This document shows positions 11,603-23,325 of a DNA stretch of 64,000 bases, piece by piece. The notes under the pieces were generated by a model. The model saw nothing but the letters and a program-made list of their open reading frames with translations, made no database searches and was not told the DNA's origin. Position numbers and translations under genes: made by a program. How positions within the stretch are numbered: the first letter of the stretch is position 1; each line of letters begins with the position of its first letter. Origin of the DNA: Bemisia tabaci (Eukaryota > Arthropoda > Insecta > Hemiptera > Aleyrodidae); assembly GCF_918797505.1 (NCBI RefSeq), contig NC_092797.1, positions 27,603,372-27,667,371 of the forward strand, given 5' to 3'.

Positions 11603-11716
11603 CGGCGCACGTGCGTGTCAAATTTTCGAAATCGAGTTTCCTTCAAAATTCGTCTAAACTCTTTAAGATGGAATCACTGAATTAGCTAAAACCAGGGCCG
11701 GATTAAGGGGATGGGC

Positions 11717-11740
11717 ACATGGGCCGCGGCCCATGGCGGC
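11717..11740. repeat. GC-rich palindrome in a degenerate repeat
   Basis: The 18-base perfect palindrome CATGGGCCGCGGCCCATG sits inside an AT-rich region, just after CAGGGCCGGATTAAGG, which resembles the ends of other insect DNA elements. A matching right end was not found. Confidence 0.45.
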
Positions 11741-11984
11741 AAAATGTAGGGGGCGGCAAATTTTGCAATTGTTTTGAATGTAGGTATCAAAAAGAAAAAA
11801 TTCTGATTCAGAAAATAAATTACAAAAGCGACAAAATCTCTCATTTCCTGAGAGTAAAAGTACAGTAATTTCTAATTTTGTCGTCTTTCGGTGATACAAG
11901 AGACAACACCTTTTATGAGTCGCGTTAAGAGAGAAACCGAACACGCAATTTGACCTTGGAACAGAGCGGCGCGGCGGTCGGCAT

Positions 11985-12215
11985 AAAACGCATAGCGCCT
12001 ACAAGACTGCATGAATACTTCACGCATTGCGTCAAACACACTGCGGTCAGCAGTAGTCGGCTTGAAACGCATAGCGCCTACAAGACTGCATGAATACTTC
12101 ACGCATTGCGCCAAACAGTTTGGCCACCAGCGGTAGGCGTGAAACGCATAGCGCTTACAAGACTGCAAGAATACTTCACTCATTGCGCTAATACAGTGCG
12201 GTCGGCGCGGCGGTG
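11985..12215 (+). repeat. tandem array, three units of about 77 bp
   Basis: Three head-to-tail copies of a unit with AAACGCATAGCGCCTACAAG followed by ACTTCACGCATTGCG, starting near 11988, 12066 and 12142. The array is flanked on both sides by GGTCGGCGCGGCGG-like sequence. Copies 1 and 2 differ by few changes; copy 3 is more diverged. The reading frames through it are not conserved. Confidence 0.8.
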
Positions 12216-12476
12216 GAAGTTAAAATTTTTAACCACATTTATGTTTGTTCTTTCATACATTTTTCGTTCCTTTTTTATAAGTGGAAGGCCTTGTCTAAAC
12301 AACTATATCGTTTTTCTGTGTGTGTTGGATCCTTTTACTGTCAAAAGCCCGCCGCACATTGAAACGCGTGTTTTTGATAGTTTTTTTTTTAATGTGTGTG
12401 TTTCGCACTTAGTGATTCGGGCATTAAATTTTGCACCAATTTTAAGTGTGTATATTTTTATGTAAATTTCCTCTGG

Positions 12477-12712
12477 CTTGGAGGACAAGGCGCATAAGTG
12501 CAGGTTTTGAAAAAATTGAGATAGTAATAATGTCAAGTAAAATTAGTCATAATGCATATTCTAAGAAAAATTCGCTTCCAAATTCCAATTTTTAAGCACC
12601 AACAAGTAAGTTTGAAATTACTTTCCGCTGTAAGGATCCATGTAATTTCGAAACTTCAAACACGTATTTCTCGAAATGGCAAAAACTGCACTTGTGCGCC
12701 TTGTCCTCCAAG
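12477..12712. repeat. inverted repeat pair, element H1
   Basis: CTTGGAGGACAAGGCGCATA at the left (12477 onward) is answered by its complement at 12682-12712, over about 31 bases with one or two mismatches. It encloses about 170 bp of AT-rich DNA. It directly abuts the larger hairpin to its right and may be part of one composite element. Confidence 0.6.
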
Positions 12713-12726
12713 ACCCTCATACCTAT

Positions 12727-12924
12727 ATTGTATGCATAGAGAAAAAAAAGGAGGTGTTTGCATTTCGGGCATCTTGGAATATTTTGATGACTTGATGACG
12801 TAGGTGGGTACAGCTAGGTACAGGGACGTCCCCTTCACACTGTACCCACCTACGTCATCAAGTCATCAAAAAATTCCAAGATGCCCGAAATGCAAACACC
12901 TCCTTTTTTTTCTCTATGTATTGT
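12727..12924. repeat. long near-perfect hairpin
   Basis: The left arm 12727-12812 and right arm 12840-12924 are complementary over about 85 bases with only a few mismatches, around a 27-base loop. Arm landmarks are GAGGTGTTTGCATTTCGGGC and GATGACGTAGGTGGGTACAG. This is either a young foldback element or a potential hairpin-RNA source if transcribed. Confidence 0.8.
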
Positions 12925-13427
12925 ATGGAGTGCTTGGCAACATTTAAATGGAGTTACGTACTTTTGTGAAGGAAACGAAGAATTAGTGCATGCATACTTG
13001 AAATTTCTGTACGCCCTTTGAGCCAGACGACACAGAATTAAATTTCTCTGACCTAAGGTATAGTAATCACATTGTTTAGTGCTCATCGAAAAAAACTGCT
13101 TTTCATTACTGCAAAGAAGCAAGTAAGTTGATGCGATTGTCTCCATGTTGCTGGGCATAATGTGCGATAGTATCCAGAAGTTATGAAAATAAAAATGAAT
13201 GGCTCTTGTAGTACGTTTTTGCAATCACAAAAAAGGAGAAGAAGAACAAATTCAATGAAATACACGCGCTTAAACAAAAACCTTCACGAGGGGATACATT
13301 TGGTCTATCTTCAACTGGATGCGAGCGTAATGCGAGAAAAAGTTTGAATGGGAAACTTTATCATTCCATTACTGCAATGCTATCATTTCTTGATGACTTC
13401 AAGTTGTGAAGAAAGTTTGCTTCTCAG

Positions 13428-13591
13428 CAGTGGCGTGGCGTGCTTCGCGATTTATCGATTGATCTGCCATTTAAATCTATAGAAAAAGATCGATAGACTG
13501 GGTGTTTGCTAGGAATACTTTAATAATCGATTCTTTGCCGCAGCTTCGAATGGGGAAATATCGATAATCGATCATGCACGCCTTTTCACTG
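13428..13591. mobile_element. hAT-type MITE family B, copy 1
   Basis: Starts CAGTGGCGTGGCGTGC; the right end is a degenerate complement. Flanks CTTCTCAG and CCTTTCAG match at 6 of 8, an eroded 8-bp target duplication. The interior has the family core CCATTTAAA with several ATCGAT motifs, including a perfect TATCGATA at 13559-13566. Confidence 0.75.
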
Positions 13592-13714
13592 CCTTTCAGT
13601 TCAGTTGGGAACAAGACTCCGAGGCTAATCTAATGCCGAATTAATTGGATGAAGTATAATATTTATCGATCTAACAGAGCGAGAGAAAAAAGTGAAGATG
13701 TCTGCTTGCACACG
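13592..13714 (+). promoter_or_regulatory. candidate promoter and short first exon next to a MITE
   Basis: Two overlapping TCAGTT initiator-like motifs lie at 13597-13606. An ATG at 13698 in good context (AAG before it) opens MSACT and then hits a canonical CACG-GTAAGT donor at 13714/13715. No downstream exon in phase 2 was recognised, so the gene this would belong to is unknown. Chance occurrence cannot be excluded. Confidence 0.3.
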
Positions 13715-14270
13715 GTAAGTGTTTGTTTTATTTACTTGTTTGTTTCCCTCGCTTGAAGTTCATTCTATGCTCAAGATTCAGCGTGATGCACATTGCACAT
13801 ACTGCTAATCCGCCGATTAATGTCGCTCTTATATGATTTTTTCTGAAGGGTTTTTTTTTTATTTTATTTTTTATTTTTTCCTAGGCGCCGAGTCATATTC
13901 CACCTTACATTACGACAATCATCCCATCTGAAATTGAGTCATGATGATCTCGTCAACCCGATGTCAATCGGACGACTGACTTAAAAAATTTTCGATTCAT
14001 TTCCTAACGTTTCATTTTCTAAAAATCGAAATAGTAGAGACAAAACATAGAAAAACCTTATAATAACCGTGAAATTTGTCTTCTTAATGTTACGATATTC
14101 ATAAAAATATGTCATAATAGCGTCCGAGAGAGATTCAATCTTCAAAATTTTCCGGGGGAGGTCCCCCGGGCCGGCCCCCCCTCTTACTGGGGGGTATCCC
14201 ACTCCCCACTCATGCGCCAACAAAATGGTTTTAAGTCCCTCGGCACCCACAAGCACAGAGGTCTAGAGCC

Positions 14271-14435
14271 CAGTGGCGTGGCGTGAATTGCGATGTATCG
14301 ATTGTTCTGCCATTTAAACCTATGGTATAGAATCAATTATTAAGGTGTTCGCTGAGAACACCCTGTTTATCGATCCTTTTCCATAGGTTTAAATGGCATA
14401 ACAATCGATATATCGCAAAGCACGCCACGCCAATG
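14271..14435. mobile_element. hAT-type MITE family B, copy 2
   Basis: 165 bp with ends CAGTGGCGTGGCGTG and CACGCCACGCCAATG. Flanking 8-mers CTAGAGCC (14263-14270) and CTAGAACC (14436-14443) match at 7 of 8, the target-site duplication size of hAT transposons. The interior is a palindrome of CCATTTAAACCTATGG and ATCGAT motifs. Confidence 0.9.
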
Positions 14436-14601
14436 CTAGAACCGCCTTTGATGGAGACGAGAGGGCCCCTTAATTAAACTTATAACTGTAGGTAGACTTA
14501 TGATGAACAAGGGAGAGGACTGTGTTCGAAGAAAAAATTAAAAAGTTTATATTGCTGTAGGAAAAGGGGGACCTCGTGGTGCGGATCGATATGCGTATAA
14601 A

Positions 14602-14852
14602 TGCCATGCTTAGGAAAAACGCCGTATAAACCTGCAGGCGTTGCCAAATTTCCTTTGATAAAACGCGAATTTTCTGGTAAACATATGAATATTTTCCTTC
14701 CAATTTGTCAGATAATTTTGTTCGCAATCTCACCTAAATCTCCTGAAAATTTTGAGGACAAATATTCATGACTTTCCTCAAAAATGAACATTTTATTGAG
14801 GAAATTTGGCAACCGTCGAATGTTCATACGGCGTTTTTCCTTAGCACGGCAG
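14602..14852. mobile_element. MITE family A, copy 2
   Basis: Ends TGCCATGCTTAGGAAAAACG and the complement CTTAGCACGGCAG, with the full family interior. About 170 bp after MITE B copy 2. Confidence 0.85.
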
Positions 14853-17640
14853 TATACGCCTAGTGCGCTTTTGTGGCAAAGCCATCCCTGATTATGCAAG
14901 TAAAGAGCGTAGAATAAAATCATTGGACAAATCTTTCGTTTTTCACTCCAAAATAATTCGTTCGGATGTTTTCGCAACTAGTTAAAATATTTCCTCTATG
15001 TTCACATGTTCCATAATTTTTAGCATTATTGGTTGGAGCAAACTAAAGAAATGCAGTTTAAAGTTCTTTGATAGAGTTCAGCGATATTTGTTCATGTAAA
15101 AATGGCTCGGAGATTTTTATATATGAGGATTCAAAAATCGATTAATATGATGAGGGAAATAACAATTTTGAAAATATTTTCTGGGATTAGGTAAAAAAAT
15201 TATCGGTCATCGATATATTCGTGGATGCTTCTTCACATTCTGCATGCGGGACACTCTCAAAGAAATCCCCGCTATCAAGGAATGAAGTTGCGGTAGCAAG
15301 AGCCTCTAAAACGATAAAGTTTCTCAGGCTTCAAAAAGTGTAAGATAGCGTTCAGAGTCACGGAATTGATGATACAAGTGAACGTATATCGCGTCTACAC
15401 TTACCAAAGTGCTGCTCTTTCAAATTCACCCCATCTCTCTCCCTATCTCGAGCTACCCCCCGCCCCCCTTCCCCGACGCGAGTCCCATGACTTCCGCCAC
15501 TCCCATTCAAAAGAAATAAATAAAAATCGGAAAGTTGGAAACTTTAGTTTCACCATAAATTTGTGATCATTTATAAAAAGAATGAAGAAAAACGCAGGAC
15601 CGGTAATTGTTACTTTGAAGTTTTCAAACGAAGGTTGGTTTTGCTCATCAAATTTGATGTTTGGTGGCGCCACTAGAATGCGCTAGTCCTGCTATTATCC
15701 GAGACCGAGATTTAGTATTAAAAGAAAAGAACTTTTTCAACTACTCAGAGTAACAAAGTTTTCGCGGGCCAAGAAGAAACACCCAGGATTTCTCTAAATA
15801 TATTTTACATGTCTCCTTACCGACTATTTTTCTTTTCGCAGCCAATACACGCGCTCCGCTCGAGTCTTACATGCACCTTCGACGACCTTTGCCCTAACAA
15901 ATATCCCAGACACAGCCGAGTTTTCTCTTTATTAGACGTTTGCACTTCCTTCTTCTTCCTCTTCTTCTTCTACTTCTTCTTCTTGTAAGGAAGATTTATG
16001 CTGCGACGATAATATATTTTAAACTCCGAGGAAGGGTGAAAATTGCCACCGAGTTAAGCACGAGAACAAAACTGCAGCGTGAAACTTGAGCGCGGACGAA
16101 TTTTTTCCTTTCGCAGACAATACCAGCGAACGTTTGGGAAGCCCTTGGATATGATTCAAGAGGTCATGAATAAAGGGGTTGCCATACATCACCTAGGGTT
16201 GCGGATCCGAACATTTTTCTCTCCTTGATTGAAATTCGAGGCTTGAAAATTGGCTCTCGAAACTGCAACTCCTAAGAAGATGTAGTGCAGGAAAGAAGAA
16301 TTAGATAAGCCTACATGCAGAGACGCATTTTTCAAACATTTGTCTTATTTATAGTAATTTTCTTTCAACTTTGAGCTTTTATGCAGAGTTGCTAAATTAA
16401 AGAATAGAAAACAACCTTCTCTTTTCCACTCTCTTTGCGCATTTTGGTTCAATGAAAAACTCTTACAGTTTATAAGCGACTTTCAAGTTTTCTCTCTCTC
16501 GTCCTCGCCTGAAAAACGAATACAAATGATGATTTGCCAGTTTTAGATGAGTCATTGTTAATAATGTTTTTCGCCTTATAATATTAACAAATTCATTTTT
16601 ACCTCTGGGTTTAAGATTGTCTTAGATATATTAATTTTAGGAGGGTTGGTATACTTGAACGAAAAAATTTGAGATGCGGCACTCAATGTATTGCTTTTTG
16701 CTCAGCCTAGAAATTGAAGGCACTCAAGAGGATCAATCCTCCCGCACAGCGCTTGTTTTCATGTAGTTGTTGGTATGGTTGTGGTGTTAACTTATGGCTT
16801 TTGACGTGAGGATAAAGTTATGGCGCCCCCACCAAGGAATCTGAGATCTAGGAGTCAAAGAAAGACTCGATGTAAGAAGAAAAAAGAAGTTTTGAATATC
16901 TTCCCCAGAAAATGGACCACTATTAAAATAGGCGAATTTAAGCATTCTGATTGATGTGTCCGAGTCCAAATTTCACGTGGAAAACGACTCGCGAAACGAT
17001 TACTTAAAATAATCCCTAACTAAGATATTTAAAGTAAATTCCTCTCCCTCATGAAAAACAAATTTTTACGAGAGTCAAATCCCGCACTCAGCGTTACTGT
17101 AACCGCGGTATAAAAATATGACAACCTCAATCTCGGTCTCGGTGCTTCGGCTCAGCTCTTGCTCGTTGTTGACATTTTTAACAACACAAGCGGGGAATAA
17201 GGGACATTGCTCAATTAAGAAGCTTGTCGAGACCGCTGTAGTACGCGATTTAATTCAAGTAGACTATTGTTTTCCATGTGAGCGGAGAATTAAAAACTCT
17301 CGAAACTAATGTAAATATAAACTTTGATATCTTAGCAGGGCGTTCTTTTCAATAATTTTCGTTTTGCGGATCGTGTCCAACGTGAAATTTTGATCAGAAA
17401 ACATTTATGCAGAATGCTTAATTTGCGCTTTGTCTAGAGGTCCATTTCGCAGTTTATCCACACTCCTCATCACACTGGCTCGACCGAGGGCCTGCACTTT
17501 TTACTCCGGATAAATACTATAGAATATTATAGTACTTTCGGACCTCTTAAATCGTCGAACAATGCTACGTACCTTCAACCACCATCAAAACGTGCGGTCT
17601 AATAGTCCTTAAAAAACAGTGCTGCGCAACTATGCTAAAA
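14853..17640. other. intergenic stretch, no gene seen
   Basis: AT-rich DNA with a pyrimidine-rich CTT microsatellite-like run at about 15950-15985. No supported exon, RNA gene or complete mobile element was recognised. Confidence 0.55.
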
Positions 17641-17654
17641 GTCCACCTAGCAGA

Positions 17655-17890
17655 TGACCTCGAGCAACTATTTTCACTCTCCGGAGATCAAGTTGCATAC
17701 CCGACGAAAAAAAGGAGCTCACAGTGAATCCGGAGATTCGTAACGTTGCAGTCTAAAGGTAATGGTTGCACGTCGTGTGCCGTTCTAAAAAATTAACTTT
17801 AACTTCGAACAACTATTTTAACTCCCCGAGGATCAAGTTGCATATTCAATGAATTGAAGGGATTTTCAATGCATCCGGTATTGCATAGTA
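17655..17890 (+). repeat. diverged direct repeat pair
   Basis: Two roughly 85-bp segments (about 17660-17745 and 17807-17890) share the order GAGCAACTATTTT / GATCAAGTTGCATA / TCCGG, separated by about 60 bp. The similarity is moderate, suggesting an old tandem duplication. Confidence 0.5.
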
Positions 17891-20420
17891 TGAGTATACA
17901 TTTCAACAATTTTGTAATATCATTATTTGCCTCTTATTTGATCATTTCTTTCACCTTGTTTGTCCCTTAATTTGTCCTTTTACAAGATCCCTTCTTTCCC
18001 GTCTCTCTTTGATTCCTTTTTCTTTTTATTTATTTATTCCTTCATTAGCACCACTTTGCTGAATCGGTGCCACCATGAAATCGCGACCTTGTCACTGAAT
18101 AAAATCAATATAATTTGTTTTTTGAAGCTCAATTTGCCTCAACAAAATTATATGCCTCTCATACTCGTCCTACACGTGCTTTACCTTTGCGTCCACTCTT
18201 TAGTCATAATTTGTTCTTTTTTGACATTTAAATTAATCATATCACACCGATATTAAAATGCCTCATTATTACCCTTTAGTTGGTCGAACGAAATTTCTCT
18301 CGTGCATATACCAACGATGTAAAGACCACTGCCTCTTTTATCCTCGTGGCTAAACCATGCTGATGGGCGGTTTTAACATATCAACTCAAATTCCACTTTC
18401 CCAGAACTAAAGGCTAAGAACGAATCTCATATTGGACGGAAAGCGATAAAATTATCTTTCTAAGTACCTAGCTTTAAAATACTTTTCTGAAAAGAGTTAT
18501 ACAGGCCGAGGAAATGAGGGTTTTTTTGCATACGGACTTTTTTTTTTAATGACCGTATCTTTAAAATATTCAGTAATATCTCCTAAATAAATTCGTGACT
18601 AGAACCGGAATTATATCCATCCAATTGAGAATGGAATCAAAATTCGAAAATCCTTTGATTCGATCGGAAAGGGGGAAAAAGGGGGTAAATTTATGCAAGT
18701 TATTCGAGCCTGTCGGGTAGCATGGGTGAACTTGTCTCCGTAAAATTAACTGATGAGCCCGGAGTCAAATACACTACCAGTGCGTTGCGTTGGTTAGTTC
18801 AAACGAGTTCACTTGATCGATACAGTCGATTTCCGAGAGTTTCAACGATCAAGGATATCGACGCGCGACAACCGTGTAATTTTTCGTTTGGAATGAAAAT
18901 CGTTGGGTAGGCATGGAATAAGAGATCCGACTTAATCGTATGGAAATGCTGAAGAAAATCGGTTCTATATGATCTTGATTGACGCTCTACTATACGCGAA
19001 CATTATCCCACAACTGGTTTTTCAAACTTGCAGGCACCAAGATTCCAGAAACGACTCTCATCTTTCCCTGAGTCTTGTAGTGTGCGACAAACTGGAGGAA
19101 GAGAAAATAGAAAAACTAAAAATGAAAGGAATTTAGAATCCTGTATTGGTTGCATGCACTTAAAAGAAAGGGAGAAAGGAAGAAAGGAAGAAAGAGAAAC
19201 TTGAACGATTTAGAATATACACATATAACATCACCCCTCCCCCCACCCCTGAATAAAATGAAAATTGTGTCGCTATCTAATGTGATTTTACCCAAGTGCA
19301 TCTTTTGAAAACGATAATACGTCCATAAAAGCAACCAGGATAAAAAGGGTCTCTAAATGAGATTAGTTAAAAAATTATATAAAATAAAATAAGAGTGAAA
19401 AGTTATTTCTTTTGCATACCCACCATGTTGCTGTGCGCTTTTAATTATCATCTCTACAAAATTTTGGTAAAATATGTATTCTCCGCGATGAGCGCACAAT
19501 ATTTTACAGCATGCATGAGGCTCATTGAGGCTCTCTAAAAAGGGCTTGAAACAGATGCCCCCAGAACTCCCCTAAAACAATGTAAATGTATCAGAGGTAA
19601 TTATTCCATGGATCAAGACCCACAATCGAACAGCAAAGCTCATAGATGACGGAACCGTGCCTTTATTTAATTTATAGGTACTTAGGTACTTTCTAATTCC
19701 TCTACAGATCCGGTTTTGCAAATACACCCACCCTAAATAAAATATGCGGTCCTGTTTGGAGCTCAATGAGTTCTATATCAAAGGATACCAGAGTTAATTT
19801 TGCCCGCTACGCCATTGTGCGATCCATTAAGACCAACCGATTGGTCTTCGGGGCCGGTTATAATCGATTCAGCGCAAAACTGATGAATGTGGCCTCAAGG
19901 GGGGCCAGTAAGAGTTCGGAAAAGTTTATGTTCGGGACAATCAAACTTAAATATCATGTCAATATTTATCAGGGTGTCGCCCACGGTGACGATTTATCCC
20001 TGTTGATTTTTCTCGGCTGAGGACGGGATATTGGGAGGCAGCACTTTGGTGGGTTTAGCCTATCAGTCGAATTTCCCATCGGATTCGTCTATCAAAATTA
20101 TTTGATACATCAGGGGTCGAGAGATTAGATTTTGCTAGAAAACTTGTCAACATCGGGAGAAAAAGAAGCAAAAAGGGTTAAAACGGTAAAAGGTGAAGAA
20201 CAAGAAAAAGAAAAATTAGAAAATGCTTAAAAAATTGGCCACCCTAATATTGATCAGCTTGAAAATGATGCTCTTTCTCCATGAGCTTTTGCAACCTTTG
20301 CCTCTAGTGTGACACATGTCTATCTTCAAGAATTATGCCCTGCTTACCTATTATGATACAAATTCAACACAGTGGATTGAAAGAAAATAAAAATTAAAAC
20401 ATTGTTCGAACCTGCTGTCC
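17891..20420. other. intergenic stretch, no gene seen
   Basis: No domain-bearing frame. Open frames at 18722-18910 and 19766-20020 have no splice context or family resemblance. A GAAAGGAAGAAAGG purine run lies near 19165-19200. Confidence 0.5.
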
Positions 20421-20694
20421 TACAGGGTTATCCAAAAGTCCGGGACCCCTCTTATAAGTTTTGAACAAAAAATGCTGAAGATTCGAACTTTGCCACATTC
20501 GTCGTTTTCAGATCAGAAAAAGTAGGCAATTTTAGGCCGGCAACATTGTTGTGTATTTAAACAATCAAAGCATTATTCGGAAATTAACAAGATCACGACA
20601 AAAAATCAATAATCGTTTCCTTCATCAGTACAATAGGCAACGCTTGAATTAAGTTAAGGCGTAAGAGAAAAATGCATAGCGGCCTTATAGTTAG

Positions 20695-20820
20695 TGTCAA
20701 ATGTGACGAACACTGTACTAACTCCTGGATGGATGGATGCAATTATTCGAGCACCATGGATGTCTGTGTTGCATGCGCACGGATTGAAGGCGTTTTGACT
20801 GTCCAGACACTCACTACCTC
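20695..20820 (+). repeat. dispersed repeat I, copy 2
   Basis: Diverged second copy of the repeat at 11466-11602, sharing TATTCGAGCACCATGGATGT (one change) and GAAGGCGTTTTGAC. It is preceded by ATGCATAGCGGCC, echoing the tandem array at 12 kb, so the two repeats may belong to one longer unit. Confidence 0.55.
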
Positions 20821-20839
20821 ACTCGCGAGGTGGCGGACT

Positions 20840-22112
20840 ATACTGAGAAGTTCCAAAATGACAGAGCGCTTTCAGTTCTTCGTCATGTTGCAAAAATGTC
20901 TCCTAGGCACAGATAGTTGCATACAGGTGTAGATGTAAATATCTGTTGTAACTCAGTTTTGCTATCGCAAAAATGTGCTGGGCATGATTTGTTGAGCAAC
21001 TATTTATGCCTGAGAGATGTCCTCCAGGTCTAAATAAATAATTGAAGGAACTCTTATCACTTTGGATCCTCGCACAAGAGCCCGTCGCACGATGAAACGA
21101 GAGAGAGGTTTCAAGGAGGCTGGACATGAAATTTTCGACTACAACTGTAAATTTTAGTGTGAATTTTTTCAAATCATGAATTGTATGGAGTACTTCTTGA
21201 AGGAAATTTGACAAGAAAATCAATGAAACCACTTCTGAAAACTCTAAGTTTCGTATTGTTATCGATAGTATCTTTTAATTTTCCACACATTGAATGATTC
21301 CTCTCATTGACTTGCTTGAGGCGGTTAGTGTCTGAAGTCAAAACGCTTTCAGTTTCCTGCGTATGCATCACGGACATCTATGAAGCCCGAAAAGTTGCAT
21401 CCAGGCGTTACAATGAAACACGTTCAATATTCGTCGCAAGCGGCACTAACTATAACCATAACTTACTGATTTTCATCGCGACTTTGTCAATTTTGCGAGA
21501 TTTGATGTGTTTAGATATGTTATAACGTTGCCGCCCCTCGAAATTGCAAAAGAATTAGGTGTTTCAGCATGTTAACAGTTATACCTTCAGCCTGCTTTTA
21601 TGAGTTGTCCTTCGGCTGGTTTTTTTTCCTTTTCGGGAAAACTAATTATAACGCTTGAGTGAAAAATTTTTAAAGAACAATCCTGACGCATCGCTCGGAA
21701 TTTGGAACAATAACGATGACCACTCGTCTTCCGAAAAAATGTAATGCGGCAGGAAATAAGGGTAACACCATAAACCTAAAAACACTTATGTGATTTCCGG
21801 GGTGCAATGGCGAGATTACAGCACAATGAGGTCTTAGATAGATTAGTGACAATTAAATTATAATGGTCTGCTTTTTCCATCCTGAAATGTGGGCTGCGGT
21901 AATTTTTACCTTCCTACCTTCTTACAGCGATCTGTATTCGAAAATGAATTTTCGATGATTCTAATAAAATTCTACCGAAAAGAACAATTTTTTGAAGTTG
22001 CCAGATTGTCCGGTCTCATTCTTGTTTGAAACAGGCGATTAAGTAATATTCTGAAATGTCTTCTAGGATTCTAGCTCTAATTAATTCAAAAACCAGTCGG
22101 CGGCTTAAAATG
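20840..22112. other. intergenic stretch, no gene seen
   Basis: AT-rich sequence upstream of the FOXO locus. Short frames only; nothing else recognised. Confidence 0.5.
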
Positions 22113-22531
22113 ATAGCTATGTCGCAGGCGAATAGTCAAATATTCTAGCTAAGATTGAAATTCTGACTTTTCTCCTAATTTTAGACAAAATCATTGATCG
22201 ACCCTGTTAAAAAAAATTCTCAGTAAAAATTTGCAACATAAAATATTATTATAAACGATTTTTAGCTCCTGAGGAGACACTTATCTTGAAATTTTCAGCA
22301 TGTCAGAGAATACAGCATTATTATAATTTCAACATTTAAAAACATGAGAAGCAATTTAAGAGGAAGAGACAAAAAGAGTTTGTAGGTTTGATGAAATATT
22401 TTTCCACAAATATTGAAAACTCGTGAACTCTCCGTCATGATGAATTCGCAAAATTTTGTAGACAATCAGCATTTAGCAATCTGCCTAGGCATTTGACAAA
22501 ATGCCTAACACTATTTGCCTGCGACAGCTAT
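22113..22531. mobile_element. MITE upstream of the FOXO promoter
   Basis: Terminal inverted repeats ATAGCTATGTCGCAGGCGAA at the left and TATTTGCCTGCGACAGCTAT at the right enclose about 380 bp of AT-rich DNA. No clear target duplication was found. It ends roughly 370 bp before the presumed FOXO start site. Confidence 0.6.
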
Positions 22532-22639
22532 AAAACTTGGAAAATGAAGCAATCACTGGGAGAAAATTGTCGACCAGTGAGAGAAGGGATTTTTTTCCAG
22601 AATGGTCTTCGAACCTCTATTTTTTTCCTCACAAAATTA

Positions 22640-22920
22640 ACGGAATTAGAGGTGTAGCATAAAGTGGTGATAAAAACCGAGTGATAAGAGCGTGAGCGGT
22701 AGCAGCTACTTGGGCGTCGATGATGAGAGAGCGAGAACGAAATGAGAAGTGGTTGGCAGTGGTCTGAGGAGAGGAGAACTCAGCCTTGCTAGGAATGGTC
22801 GGAATGCGTAGCCGAAGCCGGCGGGGGAGGGGGAGCGGCGGAGCGACGGGGAGCAAGGTGTAAGCTGCGCAGTTAGCAGTGCGCCATTTGCGTGACGTCA
22901 CACCCGTCAGTCAGCTGGAC
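22640..22920 (+). promoter_or_regulatory. presumed FOXO promoter
   Basis: A GC-richer island in AT-rich surroundings with GGCGGGGGAGGGGGAGCGGC, a perfect CRE palindrome TGACGTCA at 22893-22900 and a TCAGTC insect initiator match at 22907-22912. A DPE-like AGATG sits a few bases beyond the usual place. The start near 22909 is an inference. Confidence 0.5.
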
Positions 22921-22926
22921 TCCTGA

Positions 22927-23325
22927 ATGTGAACAGCATCAGATGCGTTTCTGTTTGTAATCTACTCCCCAGCAAGAACGACCTTCCCACTTCGTTAGCT
23001 GTTTCGTTTCGTATCGTGCGACGTAAAACACGGACTCATTCAGTCCCAGTTATTTCCTCGCTCCGCGATTACCTCGTCAGGCTCCCTGTGTTTCGTGTCA
23101 ACGTGAAGAAGTTAGTTTATTTTGCCGGTAACACCCCATGCCCCCACGTTATCTCCGCGAATTTCCTACTTTCTTTATGTGATTGTTCCGTTCACCGAAG
23201 CCGCATCGAACTTTTCGGTACTCTAATCTCTCCCTCGATCCAACCCGCCCGAACAAACCGGTTGGATTTTTTGTGATTTTGAAATCGTGCTGTGATCTTA
23301 GCGAAATGATTGTGTTTTGTTGTTG
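22927..23325 (+). other. cluster of upstream ORFs in the FOXO leader
   Basis: Between the presumed start site and the FOXO ATG there are several short upstream ORFs: an ATG-TGA start-stop pair at 22927-22932, a 5-codon ORF at 22943, a 14-codon ORF at 23138-23182 whose last two codons are ATG-TGA, and a 6-codon ORF at 23306. None overlaps the main ATG. They could limit or gate translation of FOXO; fly FOXO mRNA is known to allow cap-independent translation. Confidence 0.55.

Noticed and set aside
18722..18910. 62-codon frame starting MGELVSVKLTDEPG
   Set aside because: Looks slightly protein-like, but there are no matching donor or acceptor phases and no family I recognise.
19165..19200. GAAAGGAAGAAAGG purine run
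   Set aside because: Simple sequence with no sign of function; common in insect introns and intergenic DNA.
20424..20470. CAGGGTTATCCAAAAGTCCGGG resembling a transposon end
   Set aside because: Resembles known element termini, but no matching opposite end could be found within 2 kb.
22929..23276. 115-codon frame in the FOXO leader
   Set aside because: It has no AUG at its start (begins with GTG) and contains no recognised motif; the leader is better read as untranslated with short upstream ORFs.
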